From NCBI RefSeq assembly GCF_026410195.1, contig NZ_JAPMLM010000055.1, positions 124,001 to 188,000 on the forward strand: a stretch of 64,000 nucleotides of DNA. Reading direction: 5' to 3'. Made by a program: the position numbers and the translations under genes. The stretch is from Xanthomarina sp. F2636L. Lineage in GTDB: Bacteria > Bacteroidota > Bacteroidia > Flavobacteriales > Flavobacteriaceae. This document shows, in pieces, positions 53,032 to 61,155 of this stretch (the first letter of the stretch is position 1; each line of letters starts with the position of its first letter). A model generated the notes under the pieces. The model had not been told where the DNA came from. It searched no databases and saw only the letters and a list, made by a program, of their open reading frames with translations.

Positions 53032-53514
53032 ATGGTACTTTATAATTCTAAATTTAAAACCAATCTCTCTCAATGGCAGGTAGTTAATGATGTGGTTATG
53101 GGAGGCTGCTCTCATGCACAATTTGCTTTAAATAAGGCTGGTTTTGGCGAGTTTTCTGGACACGTTTCTTTAGAAAATAATGGTGGATTTTCTAGCGTTA
53201 AATACAGCTTTAGTCTATTAGATGTGGATAACTATGATAAAATTCATTTAAAATTTAAAGCTGAACCATGTCGATTTCAATTCCGATTAAAATCTAATAT
53301 CACCGACAGACATTCTTATGTATCCTACTTCAAAACGTCCGGTGATTGGCAAGAAATTGAATTTGATTTAACTGAGTTTTATCCAAGATATCGAGGTAGA
53401 AATTTACAGCTCTCAAAATATCCAGGTAAATTTTTGGAAGAAATCGGTTTCTTAATCGCTAATAAAAAAACTCAAGACTTTAAATTGGAAATTGCTCAGA
53501 TTTGGTTAGAATAA
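53032..53514 (+). CDS. CIA30-like (complex I intermediate-associated) protein
   Basis: 160 residues resembling the CIA30/NDUFAF1-type beta-jelly-roll: WQVVNDVVMGGCSHAQFALNKAGFGEFSGHVSLENNGGFSSVKYSF and the C-terminal LEEIGFLIANKKTQDFKLEIAQIWLE. In eukaryotes this family helps assemble complex I; bacterial members have unclear roles. It is the last gene of the Gpx-TspO-SRPBCC-CIA30 run; 15 bases after the SRPBCC gene. Confidence 0.85.
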   Translation: MVLYNSKFKTNLSQWQVVNDVVMGGCSHAQFALNKAGFGEFSGHVSLENNGGFSSVKYSFSLLDVDNYDKIHLKFKAEPCRFQFRLKSNITDRHSYVSYFKTSGDWQEIEFDLTEFYPRYRGRNLQLSKYPGKFLEEIGFLIANKKTQDFKLEIAQIWLE

Positions 53515-53664
53515 TTTTTAAAATCTTTAAAATAAAAAGTGTATTACATCGATACTTTTGCAATTTTTTTTCATTTCATCGTAAAATTATTTAGTTCATA
53601 AGATTTTTTATGAAGCAATACTTCTAAATATATAGTTTTAAACGAATTATATATTTAAAGTCTC

Positions 53665-54291
53665 ATGAGAAAGCTATTGTTTATTTTAATTATCTCTTGT
53701 TTTTTTAGTTCTAATATGGAATTATTGGCACAAGATTCAGCTAATGTTTTGGAAGAAATTCCATTCGATTATATGACTAGAAGTCCTATTTATGATTATT
53801 CTGAAAAACAGTTAAATAATACGGACACCATTCCTAGTTTTCAGACCCAAGAAAATAAATTAAAAATTACTGGTACTATTTTCCAAAGTGACGGTGTAAC
53901 CCCTGCAAAAGACGTTATTCTTTTTATTGAACAACCAAACGAAGATGGCGAATACGATTTAAAATTTGAAAACGATAAACGCTATGTAAACCATAGAGCA
54001 TGGATTAAAACAGATGCTAACGGACATTATACATTTTATACTTTTATTCCGGGGTCTTACAGACATAGTAAGGAACTTAGGCACATTCACCCAATAGTTA
54101 AAGAAGCAGGAAAACCAGAATATAAATTAAATACTTTAATATTTGAAGACGACCCTTTTTTAACTAAGGCATGTAGAAAAAGATTAAATAAAAAAGGTTT
54201 TACTAGTATCCTTACTACTTTAAAAAAGGAAGATATGTATGTCTCTAATTATAATATTATACTACCTGAAGCACTAGCTGAAACCAAATAA
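53665..54291 (+). CDS. Intradiol dioxygenase-like secreted protein
   Basis: 208 residues with a signal peptide (about 1-23, LLAQ). The domain (about 60-205) resembles intradiol ring-cleavage dioxygenases: ITGTIFQSDGVTPAKDVILFIEQPNEDGEYD, RAWIKTDANGHYTFYTFIPGSYRHSKELRHIHPIV. The usual iron ligands are two Tyr and two His; GSYRHSKELRHIHPIV is the candidate ligand region but Tyr ligands cannot be assigned with certainty. An exported dioxygenase-like protein may cleave aromatics or only keep the fold. Confidence 0.8.
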   Translation: MRKLLFILIISCFFSSNMELLAQDSANVLEEIPFDYMTRSPIYDYSEKQLNNTDTIPSFQTQENKLKITGTIFQSDGVTPAKDVILFIEQPNEDGEYDLKFENDKRYVNHRAWIKTDANGHYTFYTFIPGSYRHSKELRHIHPIVKEAGKPEYKLNTLIFEDDPFLTKACRKRLNKKGFTSILTTLKKEDMYVSNYNIILPEALAETK

Positions 54292-54313
54292 TTATCAAAA
54301 TTTAATAAAAATA

Positions 54314-54347
54314 AAAGGCAAGTAGAAAAAGTTTTCTACTTGCCTTT
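54314..54347 (+). terminator. Hairpin terminator after the dioxygenase-like gene
   Basis: Arms AAAGGCAAGTAGAAAA (54314-54329) and TTTTCTACTTGCCTTT (54332-54347), 16 bases each with a 2-base nominal loop, 22 bases after the stop codon. Little T-tract follows. Confidence 0.75.
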
Positions 54348-54617
54348 ATTAGTTTATATGCTTGATGAAATTTCAATAACCATAAAGTATTTATGGTGAA
54401 TAAAGCTGGCAAAAAGTTTTTTTAATCTTTTAATTACAGTTTATAATTATTCTAATTATAATAAAACATACCATAAACCATTATTATTTAATAATTTACC
54501 GGAATTGTGCTACTCAAAAATTTACTATCTTTCAGCATCCCTATTTTTAGTTAATAAGTCAAAACCTTTTTTTAAGAAGAAAAATATCTAAGGACCTTAT
54601 AATTAAATATATATTAA
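54348..54617. other. Intergenic region before the unknown two-gene module
   Basis: No gene. It carries a promoter candidate: TTG at 54505-54507, an 18-base spacer, and TATCTTTC at 54526-54533 (one mismatch from TAnnTTTG), 84 bases before the first start codon. Otherwise AT-rich, without further structure that I can see. Confidence 0.5.
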
Positions 54618-54965
54618 ATGGAAATCATTAAAATTAAAACAGGAGAGCAAGTAAAACTTGCGGTAAAAATTAGCTCAGATGCCAACGTAGGCTCGAATGT
54701 GAGCCTTAACGATGTGGTTATTAGAAAGAGTACCATTACTAATTTTACGGTGTCTCTAGGAAGTATAGACCAGATAGATGGCAACATCTTGTCCGTTGTG
54801 TCCAACTTTTTTGCTCATAGTAAGATAGATGCTATAATAGAAACAACGATAGTTGAAATTACTATCTCATCAGAAACAACGAATGTAAATATTCTAGCTG
54901 AAAAAGTTAAGCTCAACACCATGTTGTTTATGGCTTTTATAGTATTAAAATTAGAAAAGGAATAG
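54618..54965 (+). CDS. Unknown small protein, first gene of a two-gene module
   Basis: 115 residues, no signal peptide (MEIIKIKTGEQVKLAVKISSD). It is rich in Val, Ile, Thr, Ser and Asn with alternating patterns (VSLNDVVIRKSTITNFTVSLGSID, IIETTIVEITISSETTNVNIL), suggesting an all-beta fold, with a C-terminal hydrophobic segment (LFMAFIVLKLEKE). I do not recognise a domain. It is followed after 3 bases by a secreted 361-residue protein, so they are probably coexpressed. Confidence 0.6.
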   Translation: MEIIKIKTGEQVKLAVKISSDANVGSNVSLNDVVIRKSTITNFTVSLGSIDQIDGNILSVVSNFFAHSKIDAIIETTIVEITISSETTNVNILAEKVKLNTMLFMAFIVLKLEKE

Positions 54966-54968
54966 ATC

Positions 54969-56054
54969 ATGAAAACACAACTAACAACATGTATTGTCTG
55001 TTTGATGTTTATTATTGGTCAAGCACAACAAATAGATCTAAGCAAGTTTACCTTATCTAATGGTTCTAGTCCTGCCTTTATTTTGGTTGGAGAAACCCCA
55101 ACTGAAATTTATACACCCGAGAATCTAAAAGCACTAACCTTGCATGTGCAGGAGAATTTTGGTGAAAGTATTTCTATAGAAGCTACGCCATATTTTCTAA
55201 TCAATCAACAACGGAAAGATCGTACTTATCAGAAGTATATTGGTGTGTTACATGATCCTAAAAGTGATGAAATTGTTCAAAAGCCATTTAGCGGTCTCAA
55301 CACCACAACCATATCATTTGCTTATGTGGACAAAGAGTTTGCAGGTTTGGAAGGTGAGCATAAAACCTATTCTTTAGGGATAAGAACAACGGTTCTTCGG
55401 TTTTATAACAAAGACAAAGTGCATGCCAATACAATTGGAATGGCAACTGCTTTATCCAATATTACAGTTCCAAGCGAAGTGTTACTACAAGGAGAAGAAG
55501 CCATTCAAAACTATTATCAAGAGCATCAAGATGAAATTAACGCACTTATTGAACCTTTTCAGAAACAAATCAAACCCTTATTCCGATTAGATGCAGCCAT
55601 GGGTTATAGTGTCTTGTTTAAGGAGAATAAAACAAACTCTGGAACAGCAAACCGTTTAGGAGTTTGGTTAACAGCAGAAACAAGTTTGATTCTTAATGAA
55701 GGAAGTGAAGCCAAAACAAACAACTATTTTAATTTTTTACTTACAGCACGTTATATTGAAGATGGTTTTAATGCCTTTGCAAATAACTATTTTACCAGTT
55801 ATTACAGGGATCTTGGTGGAAAACTTGAATTTGAATTCGGTAAAGTAGGTTTTGGTTATGAATATATATCCAGAAATGGAGTAATTAATAGCGAACGTTC
55901 AGTTGGAAACATCCGGTTTACCATTACTAAAGATATAAGTATTTCGGGTGGTTTTGGGAAGGATTTTGAAGGTCCAGATGGTGAGAACCTTCTTACTATT
56001 ATTGGGATAAATTGGGGTATAAATACAGGGAATAACAAAGTAAGCCTTAATTAA
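54969..56054 (+). CDS. Unknown secreted, probably outer-membrane protein, second gene of the module
   Basis: 361 residues with a signal peptide (about 1-19, IGQAQQ). The C-terminal 200 residues alternate hydrophobic and polar residues as a beta-barrel would (RLDAAMGYSVLFKENK, RLGVWLTAETSLILNEGS, GKLEFEFGKVGFGYEYISRNG, GNIRFTITKDISISGGFGK, LLTIIGINWGIN). No named family recognised. Its function may be to expose or export the small partner protein; this is inference from pairing only. Confidence 0.6.
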   Translation: MKTQLTTCIVCLMFIIGQAQQIDLSKFTLSNGSSPAFILVGETPTEIYTPENLKALTLHVQENFGESISIEATPYFLINQQRKDRTYQKYIGVLHDPKSDEIVQKPFSGLNTTTISFAYVDKEFAGLEGEHKTYSLGIRTTVLRFYNKDKVHANTIGMATALSNITVPSEVLLQGEEAIQNYYQEHQDEINALIEPFQKQIKPLFRLDAAMGYSVLFKENKTNSGTANRLGVWLTAETSLILNEGSEAKTNNYFNFLLTARYIEDGFNAFANNYFTSYYRDLGGKLEFEFGKVGFGYEYISRNGVINSERSVGNIRFTITKDISISGGFGKDFEGPDGENLLTIIGINWGINTGNNKVSLN

Positions 56055-56389
56055 TGTCTCATCTAGAGGCACCTGTTTCATGAAAATAATCAAGCTTAAA
56101 TGTTTAAGAAATCCTCATACTTTACGTGTTTTATTTATAACATTAATTATTTTCACTTATCTTTGCTTTCTTCAATATGATAATAACATTTTAAAGTAGA
56201 TACTCTATGTATCAAATTTTCTGATTTCTTTGTTTTAGACATCCCATATAATCTTAAAATTAGCATCTAAAAGGAATTACATCTTTAAACTATTATCATT
56301 TAAGTATCTATAAGTATTTGAGGATAGAGGCTAACTATAAACTTATATTAATAGCTATTGAAAACAATTTTTAAATTAAAACAAAACAA
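56055..56389 (+). promoter_or_regulatory. Long 5' leader of the second cold-shock gene
   Basis: Intergenic region with TATCTTTG at 56158-56165 (fits TAnnTTTG). If used, it gives a leader of about 220 bases to the cold-shock gene. No other gene or strong hairpin was seen. Confidence 0.45.
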
Positions 56390-56632
56390 ATGATTAAAAA
56401 CTTAATTAATAAAATTTTTAAACCAAAAAACGTAAATCAAACCAAAGAAGGAACCGTAAAGTTTTTTAATAATGCTAAAGGCTTTGGTTTTATTACAATT
56501 ACAGACTCAGAAGAGGAAATTTTTGTGCATAAAAACGGACTTAAAGACCGAATTCGTCAGAATGATAAAGTCACCTTTAATGTTGAAAAAAGCCCTAAAG
56601 GACCAAATGCTGTAAATGTAAAAAAAGCATAA
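56390..56632 (+). CDS. Cold-shock-domain protein
   Basis: 80 residues: a short basic N-terminal extension (MIKNLINKIFKPKNVNQTK) and a complete cold-shock domain (about 19-80) with GTVKFFNNAKGFGFIT (RNP1) and EEIFVHKNGL (RNP2). It binds single-stranded RNA or DNA and is likely induced by cold. It has a long putative leader and is followed by a terminator, then by two DEAD-box genes. Confidence 0.9.
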   Translation: MIKNLINKIFKPKNVNQTKEGTVKFFNNAKGFGFITITDSEEEIFVHKNGLKDRIRQNDKVTFNVEKSPKGPNAVNVKKA

Positions 56633-56652
56633 CCAACAAACATAAATTTTAT

Positions 56653-56684
56653 AAAAGCTGTCATTTTTTGATGGCTTTTTCTTT
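56653..56684 (+). terminator. Terminator after the cold-shock gene
   Basis: Arms AAAAGCTGTCA (56653-56663) and TGATGGCTTTT (56669-56679) with two G-U pairs, followed by TCTTTT. Confidence 0.65.
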
Positions 56685-56766
56685 TAATAAATAAAGATAC
56701 TAGTTCTAGCAATCTCCTTTAAAAATATATCTTTATAAATGGAGATACATCACGTGCAACTCTAAC

Positions 56767-56774
56767 TATCTTTG
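56767..56774 (+). promoter_or_regulatory. Putative -7 promoter element of the second DEAD-box gene
   Basis: TATCTTTG fits TAnnTTTG and ends 14 bases before the start codon. Confidence 0.4.
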
Positions 56775-56788
56775 CAGAAAATAATTAG

Positions 56789-58120
56789 ATGTCACAAACG
56801 TTTTCAGATTTAGGAATTAAACAACAAATACAGAAAAGTTTAGCTGTTTTACAGATTTCTATACCTACAGATATTCAACAAAAAACAATACCAGTTCTTC
56901 TCAATAATAAAGAAGATGTGGTTGCCATTGCAAAAACTGGAACGGGAAAAACAGCTGCTTTTGGTTTGCCACTATTACAGCTAATAGACGTTGAGTCTTC
57001 TAACATACAAGCTATTATACTAGCTCCTACAAGAGAATTAGGACAGCAAATCTATACTAACTTAGTATCTTTTGCGTCCTATAGCCCAGAAATATCGATT
57101 GCTCCTCTTTTTGGTGGTATTCCAATAAAACCTCAAATAGAACGCTTGCAGACAACAACACATATTATTGTGGCAACTCCAGGACGTTTGGCCGATTTAG
57201 TAAGCAGGAACGCTATAGACATCAAAAATATCTCTTACTTAGTATTAGATGAAGCAGATGAAATGGTGAGCGCATTAAAAGAAGGTCTAGATAGTATTAT
57301 CAAAGAAATCCCAAAATCTAAAAGAACGTTACTTTTTACGGCTACTATGCCAGGAGCTGTAAAACAGCTGGTTCAAAACTACATGTCTAAACATGTGATT
57401 CATATCGAAGCTGATATGAAAACCGTTGGTCATCAAGGAATCGACCATCAATACGTGGTAGTTGAACCTATTGAAAAGTTAGAAGTTTTACTTCATTTTT
57501 TAAACTCTAAAGAAGAAGAAAGGGGTATTATTTTTTGTAAAACAAAAGCAGCTGTTAATAAATTAGCTAAAAAATTGGCCATTAATAAGTTTTCTTCTGG
57601 CGCACTTCATGGAAGTTTAACTCAAGGAATTCGGGATCGTATAATTGAGCAGTTTAGAGAAGGACATATCGATATTTTGGTAGCAACAGACTTAGCTGCT
57701 CGTGGAATCGATGTTAAGGAAATATCTTATGTGGTTAACTATCACTTACCGGATACTTACGATGCTTATGTGCATAGAAGCGGACGTACAGCAAGAGCAG
57801 GAGCTAAGGGACTTTCTTTAACGGTATTACAACAGGAAGAAGTTGTGGATATTGCAGACTTTGAAAAGGAATTAGGAATTACCTTCAATCAGTTTGTAAA
57901 AGCAGATGCACAAAGTATAGAAGAAAACAATGGTTTACTTTGGGCTAAGAAAATCTTTAAAACCAAACCCAATCGAGAACTTACTGAAGCGTATAAAACG
58001 AAAATTAGAACCATTTTTCATCATCTAACCAAAGAAGAATTAATCGAAAAAATGATTGCCGATTACTTCTCTCAAACAAACTTGGGTAACTCAAAAGCTG
58101 ATAAGGCAAAAAACAAATAG
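56789..58120 (+). CDS. DEAD-box RNA helicase
   Basis: 443 residues with a full helicase core and a C-terminal extension of about 75 residues. Motifs in order: TDIQQKTIPVLL (Q), AKTGTGKT (about 48-55), PTRELGQQ, TPGRL, DEAD, TATMP, ARGID and HRSGRTARAG. It is a paralogue of the 27734 gene. The next DEAD-box gene starts 5 bases after its stop, so they form one unit next to a cold-shock gene. Confidence 0.93.
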   Translation: MSQTFSDLGIKQQIQKSLAVLQISIPTDIQQKTIPVLLNNKEDVVAIAKTGTGKTAAFGLPLLQLIDVESSNIQAIILAPTRELGQQIYTNLVSFASYSPEISIAPLFGGIPIKPQIERLQTTTHIIVATPGRLADLVSRNAIDIKNISYLVLDEADEMVSALKEGLDSIIKEIPKSKRTLLFTATMPGAVKQLVQNYMSKHVIHIEADMKTVGHQGIDHQYVVVEPIEKLEVLLHFLNSKEEERGIIFCKTKAAVNKLAKKLAINKFSSGALHGSLTQGIRDRIIEQFREGHIDILVATDLAARGIDVKEISYVVNYHLPDTYDAYVHRSGRTARAGAKGLSLTVLQQEEVVDIADFEKELGITFNQFVKADAQSIEENNGLLWAKKIFKTKPNRELTEAYKTKIRTIFHHLTKEELIEKMIADYFSQTNLGNSKADKAKNK

Positions 58121-58125
58121 TCCTC

Positions 58126-59439
58126 ATGACAAACAACATCAAAGATCAGCAGGATATTTTAGCAAAATTAAATATTCATCAGTTAAACCCAATGCAAGAG
58201 GAGGCTATTTCGGTTATCGAAACAACTACAAACACGGTTTTGCTATCTCCAACAGGTTCTGGAAAAACATTGGCTTTTTTATTGCCTCTTATAAACTCGC
58301 TTAGCTTAGATTGTAAAGACATTCAGGCTCTTATTTTAGTGCCTTCACGAGAGTTAGCTATTCAAATTGAACAAGTGGCTAGAGACATGGGTTCAGGCTT
58401 TAAGGTGAATGCCGTTTATGGTGGTAGACCCATGTCTAAAGATAAAATTGAAATCAAACACGAACCAGCTATTCTAATAGGAACTCCAGGGAGAGTTGCA
58501 GACCATTTTAGAAGTGAGAGATTTTCCTTGACCAGTATCAAAACATTAGTTTTAGATGAATTCGACAAATCTCTGGAAGTGGGTTTCGAGCAAGAAATGA
58601 AAGAAATTATCGGTCAACTTTCTGGAGTAAATAAACGCATTTTAACTTCAGCAACTCAAGGTGTTAAGATTCCAGAATTTGTAAGGTTGGATCATCCCAC
58701 AATGATCAATTATTTAAACGATGATAAAAAATCGAAACTAACCATTAAAATGGTGTTGTCTCCATCTAGCAATAAATTACAAACCTTATTAGATTTACTT
58801 ATGCACCTTGGAAACCAACAAGGCATTGTTTTTTGTAATTTAAGAGATAGTATCGATTTGGTAAGTAGATTTTTAGAGAAAAACAAAATCAGTCATACCT
58901 GTTTTTCTGGTGCTATGGAGCAAAAAGACAGAGAACGTTCTTTAATTACCTTTAGAAATGGTACTAGTCAGGTTTTAATTGCAACAGATTTGGCAGCTAG
59001 AGGTATTGATATTCCTGAATTGAATTACATCATTCATTATGAACTTCCAAATGCCTTAGAAGAATTCACCCATAGAAATGGGAGAACAGCTAGAGTAAAT
59101 GCCAAAGGAACTGCCTATATTTTAAAATGGGAGAAAGAATTCCTACCCGAATTTATTGGCCAAATAAAAGCAGAAGATATTTCTAAAAAATCTCCTTTAA
59201 AACCGCAATACTGGGAAACCTTATTTATTTCTGGTGGCAGAAAAGATAAAATCTCTAAAGGGGATATTGCAGGTTTATTTTTTAAAGAAGGCGGATTAAA
59301 TAAAGACCAATTAGGAACTATAGAATTAAAACAGGATTGTGCCTTTGTAGCTGTTCCTCTTAGTCTTTCAGCTACTTTGGTTGACAAGCTGAACAACAGC
59401 AGATTAAAAAAGAAGAAGGTTCGTATAAGCATTCTATAA
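58126..59439 (+). CDS. DEAD-box-like RNA helicase with a DEFD motif II
   Basis: 437 residues. Core motifs: SPTGSGKT (about 45-52), PSRELAIQ, TPGRV, DEFDKS (motif II with Phe and Asp instead of Ala and Asp), TSATQG, ARGID and HRNGRTARVN. The conserved Asp-Glu of motif II, which binds the magnesium of ATP, is kept, so ATPase activity is expected. The C-terminal 110 residues (FISGGRKDKISKGDIAGLFFKEGGLNKDQLGTIELKQDCAFVAVP) look like a DbpA-type RNA-binding domain. It follows the previous helicase gene by 5 bases. Confidence 0.93.
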   Translation: MTNNIKDQQDILAKLNIHQLNPMQEEAISVIETTTNTVLLSPTGSGKTLAFLLPLINSLSLDCKDIQALILVPSRELAIQIEQVARDMGSGFKVNAVYGGRPMSKDKIEIKHEPAILIGTPGRVADHFRSERFSLTSIKTLVLDEFDKSLEVGFEQEMKEIIGQLSGVNKRILTSATQGVKIPEFVRLDHPTMINYLNDDKKSKLTIKMVLSPSSNKLQTLLDLLMHLGNQQGIVFCNLRDSIDLVSRFLEKNKISHTCFSGAMEQKDRERSLITFRNGTSQVLIATDLAARGIDIPELNYIIHYELPNALEEFTHRNGRTARVNAKGTAYILKWEKEFLPEFIGQIKAEDISKKSPLKPQYWETLFISGGRKDKISKGDIAGLFFKEGGLNKDQLGTIELKQDCAFVAVPLSLSATLVDKLNNSRLKKKKVRISIL

Positions 59440-59468
59440 TTGTTTTATTTTTAGTTTCATACTTATAG

Positions 59469-59498
59469 TTGTTCATTAGTAAATAACACGTACTTTTG
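59469..59498 (+). promoter_or_regulatory. Putative promoter of the DnaJ/KTSC gene
   Basis: TTG at 59469-59471 and TACTTTTG at 59491-59498, separated by 19 bases, fit the Bacteroidota -33/-7 pattern. The start codon is 21 bases downstream. Confidence 0.5.
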
Positions 59499-59519
59499 CG
59501 CCCTCAAATAAAATTTGGT

Positions 59520-59969
59520 ATGAAGCGTATAAATGAATATAAGAAACTCTTTGGAGTTGAAAACGACCTTGAATTAAAGACTTTAAAAAAAACTTACCGC
59601 GACTTAGTGAAAGAATGGCATCCAGACAAATTTCAAAATGGTGACGCCTTACAGGAAGAAGCAGAGATTCAAAGCCGAAAGATAATTGATGGGTATCATT
59701 TTTTAGTAAGTATGGCACCAGAAACTATTGAAGCTAATCTAGAAGCTTACACAGAAACAATTACCAATTCTGGGATTGCAGATTATACTCATAAAGGTTT
59801 ATTATTAGAAATTACCTTTGTAGATGGCTCTATTTACGAGTATTTTGGAGTAACTAAACCTGTCTATATTAAAATGATTAATAGTGATAAAGTAAACCGT
59901 TTTGCAAAACGTAATATTTATCCTAATTATACCTATAGAAAAACTAAAAGAGTTTTAGAAAACGCTTAA
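59520..59969 (+). CDS. DnaJ-like/KTSC domain protein
   Basis: From ATG 59520 the protein has 149 residues. The N-terminal half resembles a J-domain (YRDLVKEWHPDKFQNGD with the HPD triad), which would stimulate an Hsp70. The C-terminal half is a KTSC domain (SGIADYTHKGLLLEITFVDGSIYEYFGVTKPVYIKMINSDKVNRFAKRNIYPNYTY), a small domain known from RNA/DNA-related proteins. The fusion of HPD and KTSC domains suggests a chaperone-assisted role, unknown in detail. A terminator follows. Confidence 0.85.
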   Translation: MKRINEYKKLFGVENDLELKTLKKTYRDLVKEWHPDKFQNGDALQEEAEIQSRKIIDGYHFLVSMAPETIEANLEAYTETITNSGIADYTHKGLLLEITFVDGSIYEYFGVTKPVYIKMINSDKVNRFAKRNIYPNYTYRKTKRVLENA

Positions 59970-60002
59970 TAAGATCATACTAAAGATAAACGTATAATAT
60001 GT

Positions 60003-60040
60003 AAAAGGGAACAAGTTCAAAAAAACTTGTTCCCTTTTTT
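60003..60040 (+). terminator. Rho-independent terminator
   Basis: Arms AAAAGGGAACAAGTT (60003-60017) and AACTTGTTCCCTTTT (60024-60038), 15 bases each, followed by TT. It ends the DnaJ/KTSC unit. Confidence 0.9.
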
Positions 60041-60142
60041 ATTATAAATTAGCAATCGTATCCTTATTACTTTCTCCGTATCTTGCAAGAATATTTATAA
60101 CCGCTTGTATTAGCATGTATAAAATCATTATTTAAAAAAATT

Positions 60143-60928
60143 ATGTTGAGTTATTCTGTTTATTTAAATAAAAATACCACCAAGTGGGTAACCTTTATTC
60201 ACGGAGCAGGAGGAAGCAGCTCCATTTGGTTTAGACAGATTAGAGCTTTTAAAGAAGAATTTAATATACTATTAATTGATCTTAGAGGACATGGAAATAG
60301 CCAAACCATGATAAATCAAAAAAATATTAAAAAATATACCTTTGAAGTGGTTTCAAACGATATCTTAAAAGTTTTAGATCATCTTAAAATTGAAAAGTCT
60401 CATTTTATCGGAATTTCTTTAGGAACTATATTAATTAGAAATTTGGCAGAGAGCAATCCGGAAAAAGTGGAGAGTATGGTTATGGGAGGCGCTATTTTAA
60501 AACTGAATACGCGATCCAAATTTTTAATTGGTTTTGGAAATATTTTTAAATCTGTTGTTCCTTATATTTTTTTATATAAGTTATTTGCATTTATAATAAT
60601 GCCTAAAAAGAATCACAAAGAATCAAGGTCCCTATTCGTTAAAGAAGCAAAAAAATTATATCAAAAGGAATTTAAAAGATGGTACAAATTAACAGCTGAA
60701 TTAACACCATTGTTAAAAGTCTTTAGAATGAACGACATAAACATCCCAACGTTCTATGTTATGGGAGAACAAGATCACCTATTCTTACCTGCCATTAAAG
60801 AAGTTATTTCAAAACATTTAAGTGCAAAATTACATATCATAAAAAACTGTGGACATGTAGTTAATGTAGAGCAACCCATTGAGTTTAATGCGGAAGTCCT
60901 TTCATTTCTTAAACTCTATAGCAAATAA
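60143..60928 (+). CDS. Alpha/beta-hydrolase-fold protein
   Basis: 261 residues with the complete hydrolase triad: nucleophile Ser92 in GISLGT, Asp near 213 in GEQDHLF, and His near 238 in CGHVVNVEQP. The oxyanion loop is HGAGGSSSIW (about 20-29), and LRGHGNS precedes the active site. Substrate cannot be predicted. No operon partner on either side; the previous gene's terminator lies 100 bases upstream and pncB is 227 bases downstream. Confidence 0.88.
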   Translation: MLSYSVYLNKNTTKWVTFIHGAGGSSSIWFRQIRAFKEEFNILLIDLRGHGNSQTMINQKNIKKYTFEVVSNDILKVLDHLKIEKSHFIGISLGTILIRNLAESNPEKVESMVMGGAILKLNTRSKFLIGFGNIFKSVVPYIFLYKLFAFIIMPKKNHKESRSLFVKEAKKLYQKEFKRWYKLTAELTPLLKVFRMNDINIPTFYVMGEQDHLFLPAIKEVISKHLSAKLHIIKNCGHVVNVEQPIEFNAEVLSFLKLYSK

Positions 60929-61155
60929 TGAGATTCCTATTGTCTGATTTATTTTTCAAATAACTAATCAACTATTTTATTAAAAACATTATGTATCCCA
61001 TGGAAATGTCTTATTTCGTTTTCAATACACAATTACTCTCAAAAACAGTTTTTTTTATCTAATTTTATACCTAATTAATAATTTTTTCATTTGTAGTGAA
61101 AATCATTTTTAGATATCTTGATATAATTAAAAGACGATATTAAATTTAATGCCCT

